Shown: positions 1-8,680 of the stretch, in pieces | Layout of the letters: each line of letters begins with the position of its first letter | Position numbering within the stretch: position 1 is the first letter of the stretch | Origin: an uncultured Caulobacterales bacterium | Lineage (GTDB): Bacteria > Pseudomonadota > Alphaproteobacteria > Caulobacterales > Caulobacteraceae | Assembly (NCBI GenBank): GCA_903900155.1 | Contig: CAIUMD010000081.1 | Location: forward strand, 1-41,166 | Direction of reading: 5' to 3' | Length of the DNA: 41,166 bases | Program-made: the position numbers and the translations under genes | The notes under the pieces: generated by a model | What the model was told of the DNA's origin: nothing | Seen by the model: the letters and a program-made list of their open reading frames with translations, nothing else | Database searches by the model: none

Positions 1-12
1 AATTTTAGCCCA

Positions 13-62
13 GCGTATCAGTAGAAACCTCATCCTGAGCTTGTCGAAGGACGAGGTTTCGA
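13..62. repeat. Dispersed hairpin repeat next to the sigma factor stop codon
   Basis: An 8-bp perfect inverted repeat (GAAACCTC at 24-31, GAGGTTTC at 53-60) encloses the core CCTGAGCTTGTCGAAGG. The same core, with the same flank GTATCAGTAGAAA, recurs at 11342-11394, and in inverted orientation at 11301-11333. It lies 6 bases past the stop codon of the minus-strand sigma factor gene. No T-run follows it, so it resembles a REP-type element more than a canonical terminator. Confidence 0.7.
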
Positions 63-65
63 AAC

Positions 66-635
66 CTAAGCCGCCAGACGCTCCAGCGCCTTCAGCATGC
101 TGCCCATGGCCTCATGCACGGGCAGGCCGTCGCGCTCGTAGTTGCCGCTTTCGAAGATCTGCAGCAGGTCGGCGCGGGCGCGGCTGACGCGGCTCTTGAC
201 CGTGCCGACGGCGACGCCGATCACCTCGGCGGCCTCTTCGTACGAGAAGCCGCCGGCGCCGATCAGGATCAGGGCCTCGCGCTGGCTCTCGGGCAGCATC
301 ATCATGGCCTGGCGCAGGTCGTCCAGGGCGATGGCGCTGTCGAAATTGGTGTTGGCCACCAGGGTCCGCTCGGCGGTCTCCTGGTCCAGGCCCACCGAGC
401 GCCAGCTGCGGCGCTTGTCGGAATAGAACTGGTTGCGCAGGATCATGAAGGTCCAGGCCTTCATGTTGGTGCCCATGGTGAAGCTGTTGCGGCTGGCCCA
501 GGCCTTGGCGACGGCGTCCTGCGCCAGGTCGTCGGCGGCGGTGGCGTCGCCGCACAGCGAGCGGGCGAAGGCGCGCAGATGCGGGATCAGGGCGATCAGG
601 TCGCGCTCGAAGGTCTTTTGGTCTTGATGGTCCAT
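66..635 (-). CDS. EcfG-type (ECF15) RNA polymerase sigma factor
   Basis: This 189-residue ECF sigma factor would direct core RNA polymerase to general-stress promoters. Region 2 carries the GTNMKAW..MILRNQFYS..RR block typical of the EcfG family, and region 4 carries LPESQREALILIGAGGFSYEEAAEVIGVAVGTVKSR in segments (helix-turn-helix). The start at 635 (MDHQDQ) is chosen because sigma homology begins there; the frame stays open upstream but that extension is low-complexity and overlaps the promoter. No nepR or phyR gene is adjacent, so this is probably a secondary EcfG paralogue such as SigU of Caulobacter, which is known to depend on SigT. The assignment to sigU itself is an inference. The EcfG-type promoter just upstream supports control by the general stress response. 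Confidence 0.9.
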   Translation of the reverse strand: MDHQDQKTFERDLIALIPHLRAFARSLCGDATAADDLAQDAVAKAWASRNSFTMGTNMKAWTFMILRNQFYSDKRRSWRSVGLDQETAERTLVANTNFDSAIALDDLRQAMMMLPESQREALILIGAGGFSYEEAAEVIGVAVGTVKSRVSRARADLLQIFESGNYERDGLPVHEAMGSMLKALERLAA

Positions 636-670
636 CACGGCCCCCTTCGGGAAGAAACACTCAAGCTCAA

Positions 671-695
671 AACGAGGCAGGAGGGCTTGGGTTCC
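671..695 (-). promoter_or_regulatory. EcfG/SigT-type promoter of the sigma factor gene
   Basis: On the minus strand GGAAC (695-691) is followed by a 16-base spacer and CGTT (674-671). This matches the established alphaproteobacterial general-stress consensus GGAAC-N16/17-CGTT exactly. It lies 36 bases before the ATG at 635, leaving a short 5' leader. Confidence 0.75.
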
Positions 696-730
696 AGAGG
701 GCGCCGTAAGAAATCCCCGTTTCGAGTCGA

Positions 731-1822
731 TCAGTAGTCCTCGTCGACCACGGCCGGGGTGGCGTAGATGATCGGCATGACGCAGCCGCGATAGCCCGTC
801 GGCGGGGCCGGGACCTTGATGCGCTGCATGAGTTCGACGGCCGCGACACGGAAGGCCTGCGTGGGTTGCGAGGCCAGAACCTCCACCGAACCGACCTGGC
901 CCCAAGGCGCGACGTCGAACCGCACGATCGCCCAGCCGCCGACCCGGCGATCGGCATAGGCCGGCGGGTAGGGCATGACCTCGGGCAGCGGGACCTTCTT
1001 CAAGGGGCAGGCGTCGCCGGGGCGCTCGAAGGACGAGGCCTCGGGGCGCTTTGTGGCCGGCGAGATCTTGAGGCCGGCCTTGAACACGGCATGGCAGCCG
1101 GTGCGCGGCGAGCCCGACTGGAAGCGGCTTTCGGCGACCGAGGCGGCCGCGGCGTCGGCGAAGGCCTGCTCGCCGTGCTGGGTGACGATGCGGACGTTGC
1201 GCACCACGCCGTCGGCGTCGATGTCGTAGGTCATGCCCGCCCAGGCCGGGTCGACGGTGCGGTCGCTGAAGGGGCGGATATCGGGATAGGTGACGGTCTG
1301 TGGGCGGCGGCGCGGGGTCTGTCCGCAATTACCCAGCGCGTCCAGGGCCTTGCGCACATAGGCCGGTGTGTTGCGCCACTCGGCGATCTGGGCCTGCAGC
1401 AGTTGGGCGGGCGAGGCCAGCTCCAGCGGCGTGACCGTCGCCGTCAGCGGCAGCTTGCATGCCGAGGCTGGGGCGCCGGGCGCGAAGCGCCAGCTGGCGA
1501 TGACGGCGGCCTGGCTGTCGGGCGTCCAGGCGCCGTTGCGATCAAGGTCGATCACCCTGCCGTCGGCGTCGATCCCGAACGTGTAGCCCTCGGGCGGGGG
1601 CGAGCGAAACTGGCCCTCGACCGAGGCATAGCCCTGCTGCGCGCGGGGCGGCACGGGCGCGCCCTCGATGAGACGGGCCTGGCCTTTGCCGCAGGTGAAG
1701 GCGGTCGGTGTCGGGCCGTAGGTAACCAGCTGGGGCTGGGGCTTGGGTGGCGGCGGCGGGATCACGGCGTGCGCTGCGACGGGTGTCAGCAAGGCCAGGG
1801 CCAGAAGCAACATGCCGCGCAT
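731..1822 (-). CDS. Secreted protein with three TonB-C-like repeats
   Basis: The 363-residue product begins with a clear Sec signal peptide (MRGMLLLALALLTPVAAHA) and a proline-rich stretch (IPPPPPKPQP), so it is expected in the periplasm. It then shows three segments, around residues 55-125, 185-255 and 285-350, that resemble the C-terminal domain of TonB. Each follows the pattern of a YP/PP start, a strand like Y.IDADG.V....V, a helix with A..A....W/RF, and a strand. The last one (GGWAIVRFDVAPWGQVGSVEVLASQP in segments) is the clearest. Unlike TonB it has no N-terminal membrane anchor. The role is unknown; binding to TonB-dependent receptors or peptidoglycan is possible. It reads in the same direction as the sigma gene but the EcfG promoter lies between them. 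Confidence 0.8.
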   Translation of the reverse strand: MRGMLLLALALLTPVAAHAVIPPPPPKPQPQLVTYGPTPTAFTCGKGQARLIEGAPVPPRAQQGYASVEGQFRSPPPEGYTFGIDADGRVIDLDRNGAWTPDSQAAVIASWRFAPGAPASACKLPLTATVTPLELASPAQLLQAQIAEWRNTPAYVRKALDALGNCGQTPRRRPQTVTYPDIRPFSDRTVDPAWAGMTYDIDADGVVRNVRIVTQHGEQAFADAAAASVAESRFQSGSPRTGCHAVFKAGLKISPATKRPEASSFERPGDACPLKKVPLPEVMPYPPAYADRRVGGWAIVRFDVAPWGQVGSVEVLASQPTQAFRVAAVELMQRIKVPAPPTGYRGCVMPIIYATPAVVDEDY

Positions 1823-1889
1823 TGAACGTCTCGCGATCTAAGGTTGAGGGCTTGTCCTCGCGAAGCGGCGTTCGGTCAAGTGAAGGTTT

Positions 1890-2225
1890 CTAAGCAGCGC
1901 GCCGGATCGCCTCGCCCAGCCGGCCCAGGCTGTAGGGCTTGGGCAAGAACGGATCATTGGCCGGCAGGCGGCGGCCCGAGGTCAGCAGGCAGCGCACGGC
2001 GGGGCGGCGGCGGTGGATCTCGTCGGCCAGTTCCAGGCCGCTCATGCCGGGCATGTCGATGTCGGTGAAGACGACGCCGACCTCGTGGTGGTCCTCCATG
2101 ACCTCCAGGGCCTCGCTGGCGTCGGCGGCTTCGTAAACGGTGAAGCCCTCGTCGCGCAGGGCCTCGGCGGCGCTCATCCGCACCAGGGGTTCGTCCTCGA
2201 CGACCAGGACGACGGGCGGGGTCAT
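1890..2225 (-). CDS. Stand-alone receiver-domain response regulator
   Basis: This 111-residue protein is a single CheY-like receiver with no output domain. The acidic pocket is E10-D11, the phospho-acceptor is D55 (FTDIDMPG), S83 takes the place of the conserved Thr/Ser, and K96 (LPKP) is the conserved lysine. The segment between Ser and Lys is shorter than in CheY. Its ATG overlaps the stop of the preceding receiver gene by four bases (ATGA), so the two are translationally coupled. It probably works in a phosphorelay with a histidine kinase encoded elsewhere, since none is in the window. Confidence 0.9.
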   Translation of the reverse strand: MTPPVVLVVEDEPLVRMSAAEALRDEGFTVYEAADASEALEVMEDHHEVGVVFTDIDMPGMSGLELADEIHRRRPAVRCLLTSGRRLPANDPFLPKPYSLGRLGEAIRRAA

Positions 2226-2605
2226 CGGCGGGTCTCCCCCGTTCTCGTTTCAAGGGCGCGGCCAAGCGCTTGCAACAGCTCCCACGGCGCGATCGGCTTG
2301 GCGACGAACTCCGAGCGGGAGACGCCGTCGCGGGGGAAACGATGGGCGCAGCGGGCCGAGACATAGACCACCGGCAGGCCCGGATCGGCCATCCGCGCCC
2401 GGCGGGCCAGGTCGAAACCGTCGGCCCCGGCGCCCAGGTTGATGTCCGTGACCAGCGCGGCCGGCGGCTCGCGATCCAGGCGCGAGAGCGCCTCGTCCGC
2501 GTCGGCGGCGACATGCACACGATAACCCGCCGCCGCCAGCATCGCCTGGCTCATCGCCCGCAGGGCGGCGTTGTCTTCGACCAGGAGCACCGAAAGCTGT
2601 TCCAT
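2222..2605 (-). CDS. Stand-alone receiver-domain response regulator
   Basis: The product is a 127-residue single receiver domain with acidic pocket E10-D11, phospho-acceptor D54 (VTDINLGAG), S in VYVSARC and K in FVAKPIAPWELL. The ATG at 2605 is preferred because AGGAGG (2617-2612) lies six bases upstream; ATG 2611 directly abuts that ribosome site and TTG 2623 lies before it. It is the first gene of a two-gene operon with the receiver at 1890-2225. FVAKPIAPWELL is common in receivers attached to hybrid kinases, so the pair may have come from a hybrid system. The partner kinase is not visible here. Confidence 0.9.
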   Translation of the reverse strand: MEQLSVLLVEDNAALRAMSQAMLAAAGYRVHVAADADEALSRLDREPPAALVTDINLGAGADGFDLARRARMADPGLPVVYVSARCAHRFPRDGVSRSEFVAKPIAPWELLQALGRALETRTGETRR

Positions 2606-2703
2606 GCCCATCCTCCTGAGCAATGGAATGTTCGAAATGCTGCCTGGTTTCAGATTTGGTAGAATTAATTTCTTGTAAATACTGGTTAATGCTTGGCTTT
2701 TCT

Positions 2704-3177
2704 TTAGCCCTTGGCCAGGGCGCTGGCCATCTTGCCGTCGTACTGACCGCCGAAGTTCGTCTTCAGGTGGGCCATGATCGCCCCGACATTGGCGTCTGGA
2801 GTCTTGGCCTTGAAGTCGTCGATGGCCGCGCGCAGTTCGGCTTCCGTCATCTGTTTGGGGCCGTACGAGGACAGGATCGCCAGTTCGGTTTCGGCCGCCT
2901 TCGCCCGCTCGTCCACCTTCGACGCATCGCCGCCGGCTTCGACCAGGCGCGCGTGTTCGGCCGCCAGGTTTTCCAGCGTCTGCTTCGTGTTCTTCAGGAA
3001 CTTCGCGACGGTCGCGACGACCTTCTCGTCGGTGACTTCCGTCACGCCGCGCTTGAATTCTTCGGTCGTGATCTGCGTCGCTTCGCCGATCAAGGTGGTG
3101 AGCAGGTCGGCCTTCAAGCGGTCATTCGCCTTGCGCGCCGCCAGTTGGTCCGCCTTGAGCGCGTCGAGCAAAGCCAT
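2704..3177 (-). CDS. GatB/YqeY domain-containing protein
   Basis: This 157-residue soluble protein matches the YqeY family along its length: the N-terminal LKADQLAARKANDRLKADLL helix, a central charged region, and a C-terminal GatB tail-like domain with the family motif L.SYGPKQMTEAEL. That domain is related to the tRNA-binding tail of the GatB amidotransferase subunit. The family is assumed to act near tRNA-dependent amidotransfer, but no reaction is established for free-standing YqeY proteins. The ATG at 3177 is followed at once by the conserved N-terminus. An AT-rich gap of about 100 bases separates it from the receiver operon downstream. Confidence 0.9.
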   Translation of the reverse strand: MALLDALKADQLAARKANDRLKADLLTTLIGEATQITTEEFKRGVTEVTDEKVVATVAKFLKNTKQTLENLAAEHARLVEAGGDASKVDERAKAAETELAILSSYGPKQMTEAELRAAIDDFKAKTPDANVGAIMAHLKTNFGGQYDGKMASALAKG

Positions 3178-3246
3178 GTCGTCGTCCTTTCAGTTCACTG
3201 TATTGGATTGTGCTGTATTGGCTCTTCAAGAGCACGGGCCTGGCGC

Positions 3247-3474
3247 CTAGTCGAGCGGCGGTTCGTCGTTTTCCGGTGAGCCCTTCACCGGTTCGGCCGC
3301 CTCGATCGCATGCTTGGCGGGCGGGTCCATGATCGCGCCCAGGCCCAGCAGCACCGAGGCCAGCATCAGCCCGCCCTTGGCCCGGGAGCCGAAGCGGTGC
3401 GCCAGCCACGCGACCAGCGGGGCCAGCGCCACCAGGGCGGCGAACGCGACCAGATATTGCAGCCAGACAGCCAT
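3247..3474 (-). CDS. Small two-helix membrane protein
   Basis: The 75-residue product has a hydrophobic segment at about residues 4-24 (LQYLVAFAALVALAPLVAWL), a short basic loop (HRFGSRAKGG), and a second hydrophobic segment at about 35-49. It ends in an acidic, proline-rich soluble tail (KGSPENDEPPLD). By the positive-inside rule the basic loop should be cytoplasmic, leaving both ends outside. I recognise no family. It lies 69 bases upstream of the YqeY gene in the same direction and may be co-transcribed with it. Confidence 0.6.
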   Translation of the reverse strand: MAVWLQYLVAFAALVALAPLVAWLAHRFGSRAKGGLMLASVLLGLGAIMDPPAKHAIEAAEPVKGSPENDEPPLD

Positions 3475-3520
3475 GCTTCCTTAGGTAAGGCGTTATTGGC
3501 GCTGTCCAAAGGGTCTCGCC

Positions 3521-5215
3521 TCAAAGTCCCAGCAGGCCCGTCGCCAGCAGCAGGGCCGCGTTCTCGCTGGTCTGACCCTCGTTGGAGGCCCAGGAGCCGT
3601 CATTCTCGCAGGCGTCGACGAAACACTTCGCCGGCGGGGTCTTGGCGTCGATCAGGGCTTTCAGCCGAGGATCGGCGCCCGGCGCGCCGCCGTTGGGGCC
3701 GCCGCTGGCCCAGCCCGGCATGACCAAGCCCCAGACCCGGCAAGTCCAGTGGTAGGGCCGCCGGGTGGCGCGCTCGCCGTGGCCGGTGACGAAGCTGTGG
3801 TCCAGGGCGTTGCAGCCCAGGACGTAGTCGGCCAGCCGCTGGGCGGTGTCGCGGGCGGAGGGTTCGCCCAGCTCGGCGGCGAACAGGCAGATGACGGCGG
3901 TGTTCAGCGCCACCTCCACCGAGCCCCAGTAATAGGCTTGCGGCCGGGCCGAGAAGCCGTACGGGTCAGCCCGGACGTCGGCCGCCACGGCCTTGGCCGT
4001 GTCGACGATCGCCGCGCGGGCCGTGGCGGCGGCCTCGCCCTTGCCGCGCGCCAGGCTCATCGCGCCCAGCACCTGCGGCGAGGGCCAGAAGAACGGGAAG
4101 GCGCCGATCGCCTTCAGGGCCTCCGCCGCCCGCGCGCCCAGGGCGGCGTCGCCGGTGACGGCGGCCATCTCGCAGGTCGCCCACAGAATCTCCTGGCGGG
4201 GGTCCGGATCGGCGTAGTTGACGTCGTCGCGCATGACCTTGGGATTGGCCTCCAGCCAGGTCCAGGCGCGCAGGGCGGCGGCGCGGCAGCGCACCGCGAA
4301 GGCGTGGTCCTGCGAGGCGAACACCCGCGCGGCCTGCATCATCGCCCCGACGAACACGCCAGCGTCCAGGCTGCCGCCCGGCTGGACCACGCGCGGGTGG
4401 GGATCGCGCTCGGGCGGCTGGCCCCAGGCATAGACATTGGGCCCGGAGTCGACCTTGTGCAGCACCGAGCCGTCGGGGTTCTGCATCTTCAGCAGCCACT
4501 CCAGCCCCCAGCGGGCCTGCTGCAGCAGGTCGGGCAGGTTCGGATAGAGCGGCGGAACCCCCAGCTTTAGCGCGGCGGCCGGGGCGGGCCGCAGTTCGTG
4601 CAGCCACATCATCTGGCTGACGCTGATCGCCGCCATGTGGGTCCACTTGCCGTAGTCGCCGGCGTTGTACCAACCGCCGGTCAGATCCCGCGTCTGGCCG
4701 TCGACGGTTAGGGCGGTCTCGTCGCGATGGCCGGCGGCGTGGCGGATGCCGGTCACCGGATCGTCGATCGCTACGCTGGCGCGGATCAGAAAGAAGGCGC
4801 GGGCGGCGTCGCGGACCAGCGGTCCGTACAGCCCCTCGGCCAGGCCGAACGGCGCGGAGGCCTGCTCATCCACCTTGACGCGATAGCGGCCCTGCGTGGT
4901 CAGGGCCGAGAAGTCGCCGGTCCGCACGTGCTCGCCGGCGGTGGCGGTCAGGTCGTGGACCTTGCCGTCCAGCTGGCCGGTGAAGACGCGCTTGCCGGTC
5001 AGGGTCTCGACCGTGAAGGCGCGCGGGGCGGCGTCGCCCGGCGTGACGGTCAGCACGAAGCGCTTGGCGTCCTTGGGCCGGTATCCGAGCTGGTTAAGCT
5101 TCGGTCCCGCCGCGACGGGCGCGGCCCAGGCGCAGCCGGCCTGCGCAGCCGCCAGCAGGCCGATCGCGCCGCCCGCCGCCTGACGACGGGTGAGCCCGTT
5201 GTGGGTCTTGGACAT
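3521..5215 (-). CDS. Glycoside hydrolase family 9 protein, Tat-exported
   Basis: The 564-residue enzyme has a twin-arginine signal (LTRRQAAGGAIGLLAAAQAG), so it should be exported folded. Residues about 35-125 form the immunoglobulin-like CelD_N domain seen before the catalytic module of many GH9 enzymes. The rest is the (alpha/alpha)6 barrel. The catalytic-base region reads GGWYNAGDYGKW: D187 fits the base, but N184 stands where an Asp is usual. The late VTGHGERATRRPYHW segment fits the substrate-site His/Arg motif, and E546 in WASNEGQTSENAALL fits the catalytic acid. The family cleaves beta-1,4-glucans inverting the anomeric carbon, with some members acting on short oligosaccharides or glucosamine-containing substrates. 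The exact substrate cannot be read here. A GH43 gene lies just upstream in the same direction. Confidence 0.88.
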   Translation of the reverse strand: MSKTHNGLTRRQAAGGAIGLLAAAQAGCAWAAPVAAGPKLNQLGYRPKDAKRFVLTVTPGDAAPRAFTVETLTGKRVFTGQLDGKVHDLTATAGEHVRTGDFSALTTQGRYRVKVDEQASAPFGLAEGLYGPLVRDAARAFFLIRASVAIDDPVTGIRHAAGHRDETALTVDGQTRDLTGGWYNAGDYGKWTHMAAISVSQMMWLHELRPAPAAALKLGVPPLYPNLPDLLQQARWGLEWLLKMQNPDGSVLHKVDSGPNVYAWGQPPERDPHPRVVQPGGSLDAGVFVGAMMQAARVFASQDHAFAVRCRAAALRAWTWLEANPKVMRDDVNYADPDPRQEILWATCEMAAVTGDAALGARAAEALKAIGAFPFFWPSPQVLGAMSLARGKGEAAATARAAIVDTAKAVAADVRADPYGFSARPQAYYWGSVEVALNTAVICLFAAELGEPSARDTAQRLADYVLGCNALDHSFVTGHGERATRRPYHWTCRVWGLVMPGWASGGPNGGAPGADPRLKALIDAKTPPAKCFVDACENDGSWASNEGQTSENAALLLATGLLGL

Positions 5216-5280
5216 GGCGCTCCCCGAATGGTCGCGCGGACGCTAGCGTGCGGATGTGTCGGAGACAATCTGTGGTGGAT

Positions 5281-6675
5281 CTAACTCACCACGAACGTCG
5301 CCGCCCCTTTATCGCCCCCGCCCACGATCACCACGCCGTCGCGATGCCGCAGGTGTCCGCCGCTCAAGCCCGCGAAGGATACGCCCTTGCCGGCCAGGCC
5401 GACGCCGCGCTGGAAGCTGGCCCGTTTGGGATCGCCGCTGCCGGCCGCCACGATCTCGACCGCGCCATTGGCGCCGACCGCCAGCACGAAGCCCGGCTTC
5501 AGGATCGGCTCCAGCGACACCGTGCCCGGACCCGCCAGGCCCGGCTTCTGGCGGAACTGCGTCGTCGGCAGCTCGCCCGCGCCGACCAGCGGCCGGTCGC
5601 CCTCGTGGCGCAGGAACATGCCCGGCCGGTCCAGGGGGCTGAACCGGTCCGGGACCTCGCCCGCGCCGACCGGCACGCCGAAGTCGGGGGTTCCGTCGGG
5701 CTTGTAGTACAGGCGCTGCACCCGCGTATGGCGGTTGGGATCGAACAGGGGATCGCCCTTGATCTCCTTGTAGTCGCGACCGTGATAGACGAGGACGTCG
5801 CGGCCCTGCTCGTCGACCGTGAAGGCGTTGTGGCCCGGGCCCCAGACCTTCGTCTCCTCGCAGGTCTTGAACACCGGCTCGGGCGACTTGCTCCAGACCT
5901 CGGGCGCCATCAGGTCGGCGTCCGCGTCGGCGGTCAGCAGGCCCAGGCAGTAGCGGTCGTCGGTGGCGCTGGCCGAATAGCTGATGAACAGCCTGCCGTT
6001 GCGGTGCAGCGGGGCGGGGCCCTCGGCGACCTTGAAGCCGCGGGTCTCCCAGTCCAGCGTCGGCACGGTCAGGCGCGCCGGCGGCCGGGCCAGGGTGGTC
6101 GGGGTCGCCAGCGGGGCCAGATACAGGTTGCTGTTGGTTTTGACGCCCGGCTCGCCCTGGGCCCAAAGAATGTAGCGCACGCCCTTGTGGCTGAAGACCG
6201 TGGAGTCGAGCGTGAAGCTGTCCCAAGGCGTCTGGAACTGACCGACGGCCTCCCAGCGCCCGGTCATCGGATCCTTATCCAGGCAGCGCAGCACATAGGT
6301 GCGGATGTGGAACGGCTGGTCCGCATCGCCGGCCGCGAAATACATGTGCCAGCGGCCGTCGATCTCGTGCAACTCGGGCGCCCAGATATGGCCGCCCAGC
6401 TTGCCGGTCTTGGGCCTGCGCCAGATCACCGCTTCCTGGGCCGTGGAGAGGCCCGCCAGCGTCGGCGCCCGGCGGAGGACCAGGCGGTCGTACTCCGGCA
6501 CGGACGCGGTCATGTAATACTGGCCGTCGTGACGCCTGAAGATCTGGGCGTCGGCGCGCTGGCGCACCAAGGGGTTCGAGGGGGTGACGGGCGAGATGCG
6601 GGCCGCTGCGGGGCCAGCCATCGCCAGGGCGCCGGCCAGCATTGTCCGGCGCGAGGGCGTGAAGTCGAAGCTCAT
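5281..6675 (-). CDS. Glycoside hydrolase family 43 protein, Tat-exported
   Basis: The 464-residue protein starts with a twin-arginine-type signal (SRRTMLAGALAMAGPAAA). The five-bladed beta-propeller shows the three GH43 acidic residues: D42 in RADAQIF (base), D157 in FTLDSTVF (pKa modulator) and E218 in FKVAEGPAP (acid). Residues about 345-464 look like a beta-trefoil AbfB/CBM42-type arabinose-binding domain, with repeated SF..G.GL and L.H.DG elements. Alpha-L-arabinofuranosidase or arabinanase activity on plant cell-wall side chains is therefore the best guess. It lies 65 bases upstream of the GH9 gene in the same direction, suggesting joint use in plant polysaccharide breakdown. Confidence 0.88.
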   Translation of the reverse strand: MSFDFTPSRRTMLAGALAMAGPAAARISPVTPSNPLVRQRADAQIFRRHDGQYYMTASVPEYDRLVLRRAPTLAGLSTAQEAVIWRRPKTGKLGGHIWAPELHEIDGRWHMYFAAGDADQPFHIRTYVLRCLDKDPMTGRWEAVGQFQTPWDSFTLDSTVFSHKGVRYILWAQGEPGVKTNSNLYLAPLATPTTLARPPARLTVPTLDWETRGFKVAEGPAPLHRNGRLFISYSASATDDRYCLGLLTADADADLMAPEVWSKSPEPVFKTCEETKVWGPGHNAFTVDEQGRDVLVYHGRDYKEIKGDPLFDPNRHTRVQRLYYKPDGTPDFGVPVGAGEVPDRFSPLDRPGMFLRHEGDRPLVGAGELPTTQFRQKPGLAGPGTVSLEPILKPGFVLAVGANGAVEIVAAGSGDPKRASFQRGVGLAGKGVSFAGLSGGHLRHRDGVVIVGGGDKGAATFVVS

Positions 6676-6749
6676 GCGTGTTTCGTCCCGGACGCAGGCC
6701 CGTCTATGCGGAGCCCTTGCGTCTTATTGTCGGACAAATGTGCGCATGT

Positions 6750-8651
6750 CTACTTCCGGAAGAAGCTGTGGATCCGCTCGGCCAGGGCCTGGCTGACGCC
6801 CTCGACCTTCACCAGGTCCTCGACGCTGGCGCGGCCCACGCCCTTGGCGGAGCCGAACGCGTGCAGCAGGGCCTTCTTGCGTCCCGGTCCCACGCCCTCG
6901 ATCTCGTCGAGCGGGTTCTTCTTCAGGTCCATGCTGCGGCGGGTGCGGTGGGCGCCGATGGCGAAGCGGTGGGCCTCGTCGCGCAGGCGCTGCAGGTAGT
7001 AGAGCACCGGCGACTTGGGCTCGAGCATGAACGGCGGCTGGTCGGGGATGAAGAACCGCTCCAGGCCGGCGTCGCGGTCAGGACCCTTGGCCACGCCGAC
7101 GACGGCGATGTCGTCGACGCCCAGGTCGGCCATGATCTCCAGGGCCGCGTCCAGCTGGCCCTTGCCGCCGTCGACCAGGACGAGGTCGGGGCGGTTGGCG
7201 TCGTCGCCTTCCTCCTCTTCCTTCACGAGGCGCGCGAAGCGGCGGCGCAGCACCTCCTTCATCATGCCGTAGTCGTCGCCGGGCGTGAGCTCGGTGCTCT
7301 TGATGTTGAACTTGCGGTACTGGCCCTTCATGAAGCCTTCCGGCCCGGCCACGATCATGCCCCCCACCGCGTTCGTGCCCTGGATGTGGCTGTTGTCATA
7401 GACCTCGATCCGCTCGGGCGGGGCCTCCAGCTTGAAGGCCTCGCAGACCCCGGCCAGCAGCTTGGTCTGGGCGCTGCCCTCGGCCATCTTCCGTCCAAGC
7501 GCTTCGCGCGCATTGGTGAGCGCATGGCCGACCAGGTCGGCCTTCTCGCCGCGCTTGGGGACGCTGATCTCGACCTTGCGGCCGCTCTTCAGGGCGAAGG
7601 CCTCGGCGAGGAGCTCGCTCTCGGCCGGCTGGACATTGGCCAGGATCAGGCGCGGGATCGGCTTGTCGTCGTAGAATTGGCCGAGGAACGCGGTGATGAT
7701 CCGCTGCTCCTCGGTGACGGTCTCGTCCTCGCTCTCATCGGCATTGCCCGTGATCCGCGGGAAGTAGGCGCGGTTGCCCCAGTTCTGGCCGGCGCGGAAG
7801 AAGAACACCTGCACGCAGGCCTGGCCGCCCTCGACGTGCAGGGCGACGACGTCGGCCTCCTCCACGGTCTCGGGATTGATCTGGGTTTCCTGGGCGACGG
7901 AGGAGAGGGCGCGGATGCGATCGCGCAGGCGGGCGGCGCGCTCGAACTCCAGCTCCTCGGCGGCGGCTTCCATCTCCTTGGCCATCTGGCTCATCACCGC
8001 GCGGGACTTCCCTCTCAGGAAAGCCTCGGCCTGGTCGACCAGGGCCTGGTAGTCGTCCTTGCCGATCAGGCCGGTGCAGGGGGCGGCGCAGCGCTTGATC
8101 TGGTGCAGCATGCAGGGCCGGTCGCGGGCGTCGTAAACGCTGTCGCTGCACGAGCGCAGCAGGAAGGCTTTCTGCAGGGTGTTGAGCGTGCGGTTCACCG
8201 CCCAGGCGCTGGCGAACGGCCCGAAATAGTCGCCCTTGAGGGTGTGGGCGCCGCGGTGCTTGCGCAGCTGTGGGGCGTCGTGGTCGCGGCGGATGACGAT
8301 CTCGGGGAAGCTCTTGTCGTCGCGCAGCAGCACGTTGAAGCGCGGCTTCAGCTGCTTGATCAGGTTGATCTCGAGCAGCAGGGCGTCGGCTTCGGTGCGG
8401 GTGGTGACGAACTCCATCGACCGCGTGGCGTCGACCATGTGGGCGATGCGGTTGGTGTGGAAGCGGCCTTGCGCGTACTGCACCACGCGCTTCTTCAGGC
8501 TCTTGGCCTTGCCGACATACAGCACCTCGTCGGCGTCGCCGATCATGCGGTAGACGCCCGGCGCGTCAGGCAGGCGCGTGACCTCGTCCTTGATCAAGGC
8601 GGCGCCGATCAGGCGAGGGGAGGCGGTGTCGTCGAAGGGGGTGTCGGTCAC
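6750..8651 (-). CDS. uvrC: Excinuclease ABC subunit UvrC
   Basis: This 633-residue protein is the nuclease of nucleotide excision repair. It makes the 3' and 5' incisions around a lesion held by UvrB. The N-terminal GIY-YIG domain ([25 protein letters not shown]), a cysteine-bearing region, the UVR helix that binds UvrB ([20 protein letters not shown]), the RNase H-like domain ([18 protein letters not shown]) and the C-terminal helix-hairpin-helix pair are all present in order. The start is GTG at 8651. The minus strand reads CCTATATC just before it, a good Caulobacter-type -10 element ending about seven bases from the GTG, so the message could be leaderless. Length is normal for the family. 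Confidence 0.98.
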   Translation of the reverse strand: MTDTPFDDTASPRLIGAALIKDEVTRLPDAPGVYRMIGDADEVLYVGKAKSLKKRVVQYAQGRFHTNRIAHMVDATRSMEFVTTRTEADALLLEINLIKQLKPRFNVLLRDDKSFPEIVIRRDHDAPQLRKHRGAHTLKGDYFGPFASAWAVNRTLNTLQKAFLLRSCSDSVYDARDRPCMLHQIKRCAAPCTGLIGKDDYQALVDQAEAFLRGKSRAVMSQMAKEMEAAAEELEFERAARLRDRIRALSSVAQETQINPETVEEADVVALHVEGGQACVQVFFFRAGQNWGNRAYFPRITGNADESEDETVTEEQRIITAFLGQFYDDKPIPRLILANVQPAESELLAEAFALKSGRKVEISVPKRGEKADLVGHALTNAREALGRKMAEGSAQTKLLAGVCEAFKLEAPPERIEVYDNSHIQGTNAVGGMIVAGPEGFMKGQYRKFNIKSTELTPGDDYGMMKEVLRRRFARLVKEEEEGDDANRPDLVLVDGGKGQLDAALEIMADLGVDDIAVVGVAKGPDRDAGLERFFIPDQPPFMLEPKSPVLYYLQRLRDEAHRFAIGAHRTRRSMDLKKNPLDEIEGVGPGRKKALLHAFGSAKGVGRASVEDLVKVEGVSQALAERIHSFFRK

Positions 8652-8680
8652 GGGGGCAGATATAGGCGAGTCCGGCGCGT

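Noticed and set aside
66..1328. A 420-codon minus-strand open frame including the sigma factor
   Set aside because: Only the part from 635 to 66 matches a protein family. The rest is an Arg/Gly/Pro-rich antisense-phase frame inside the TonB-C-like gene, with the EcfG promoter in between.
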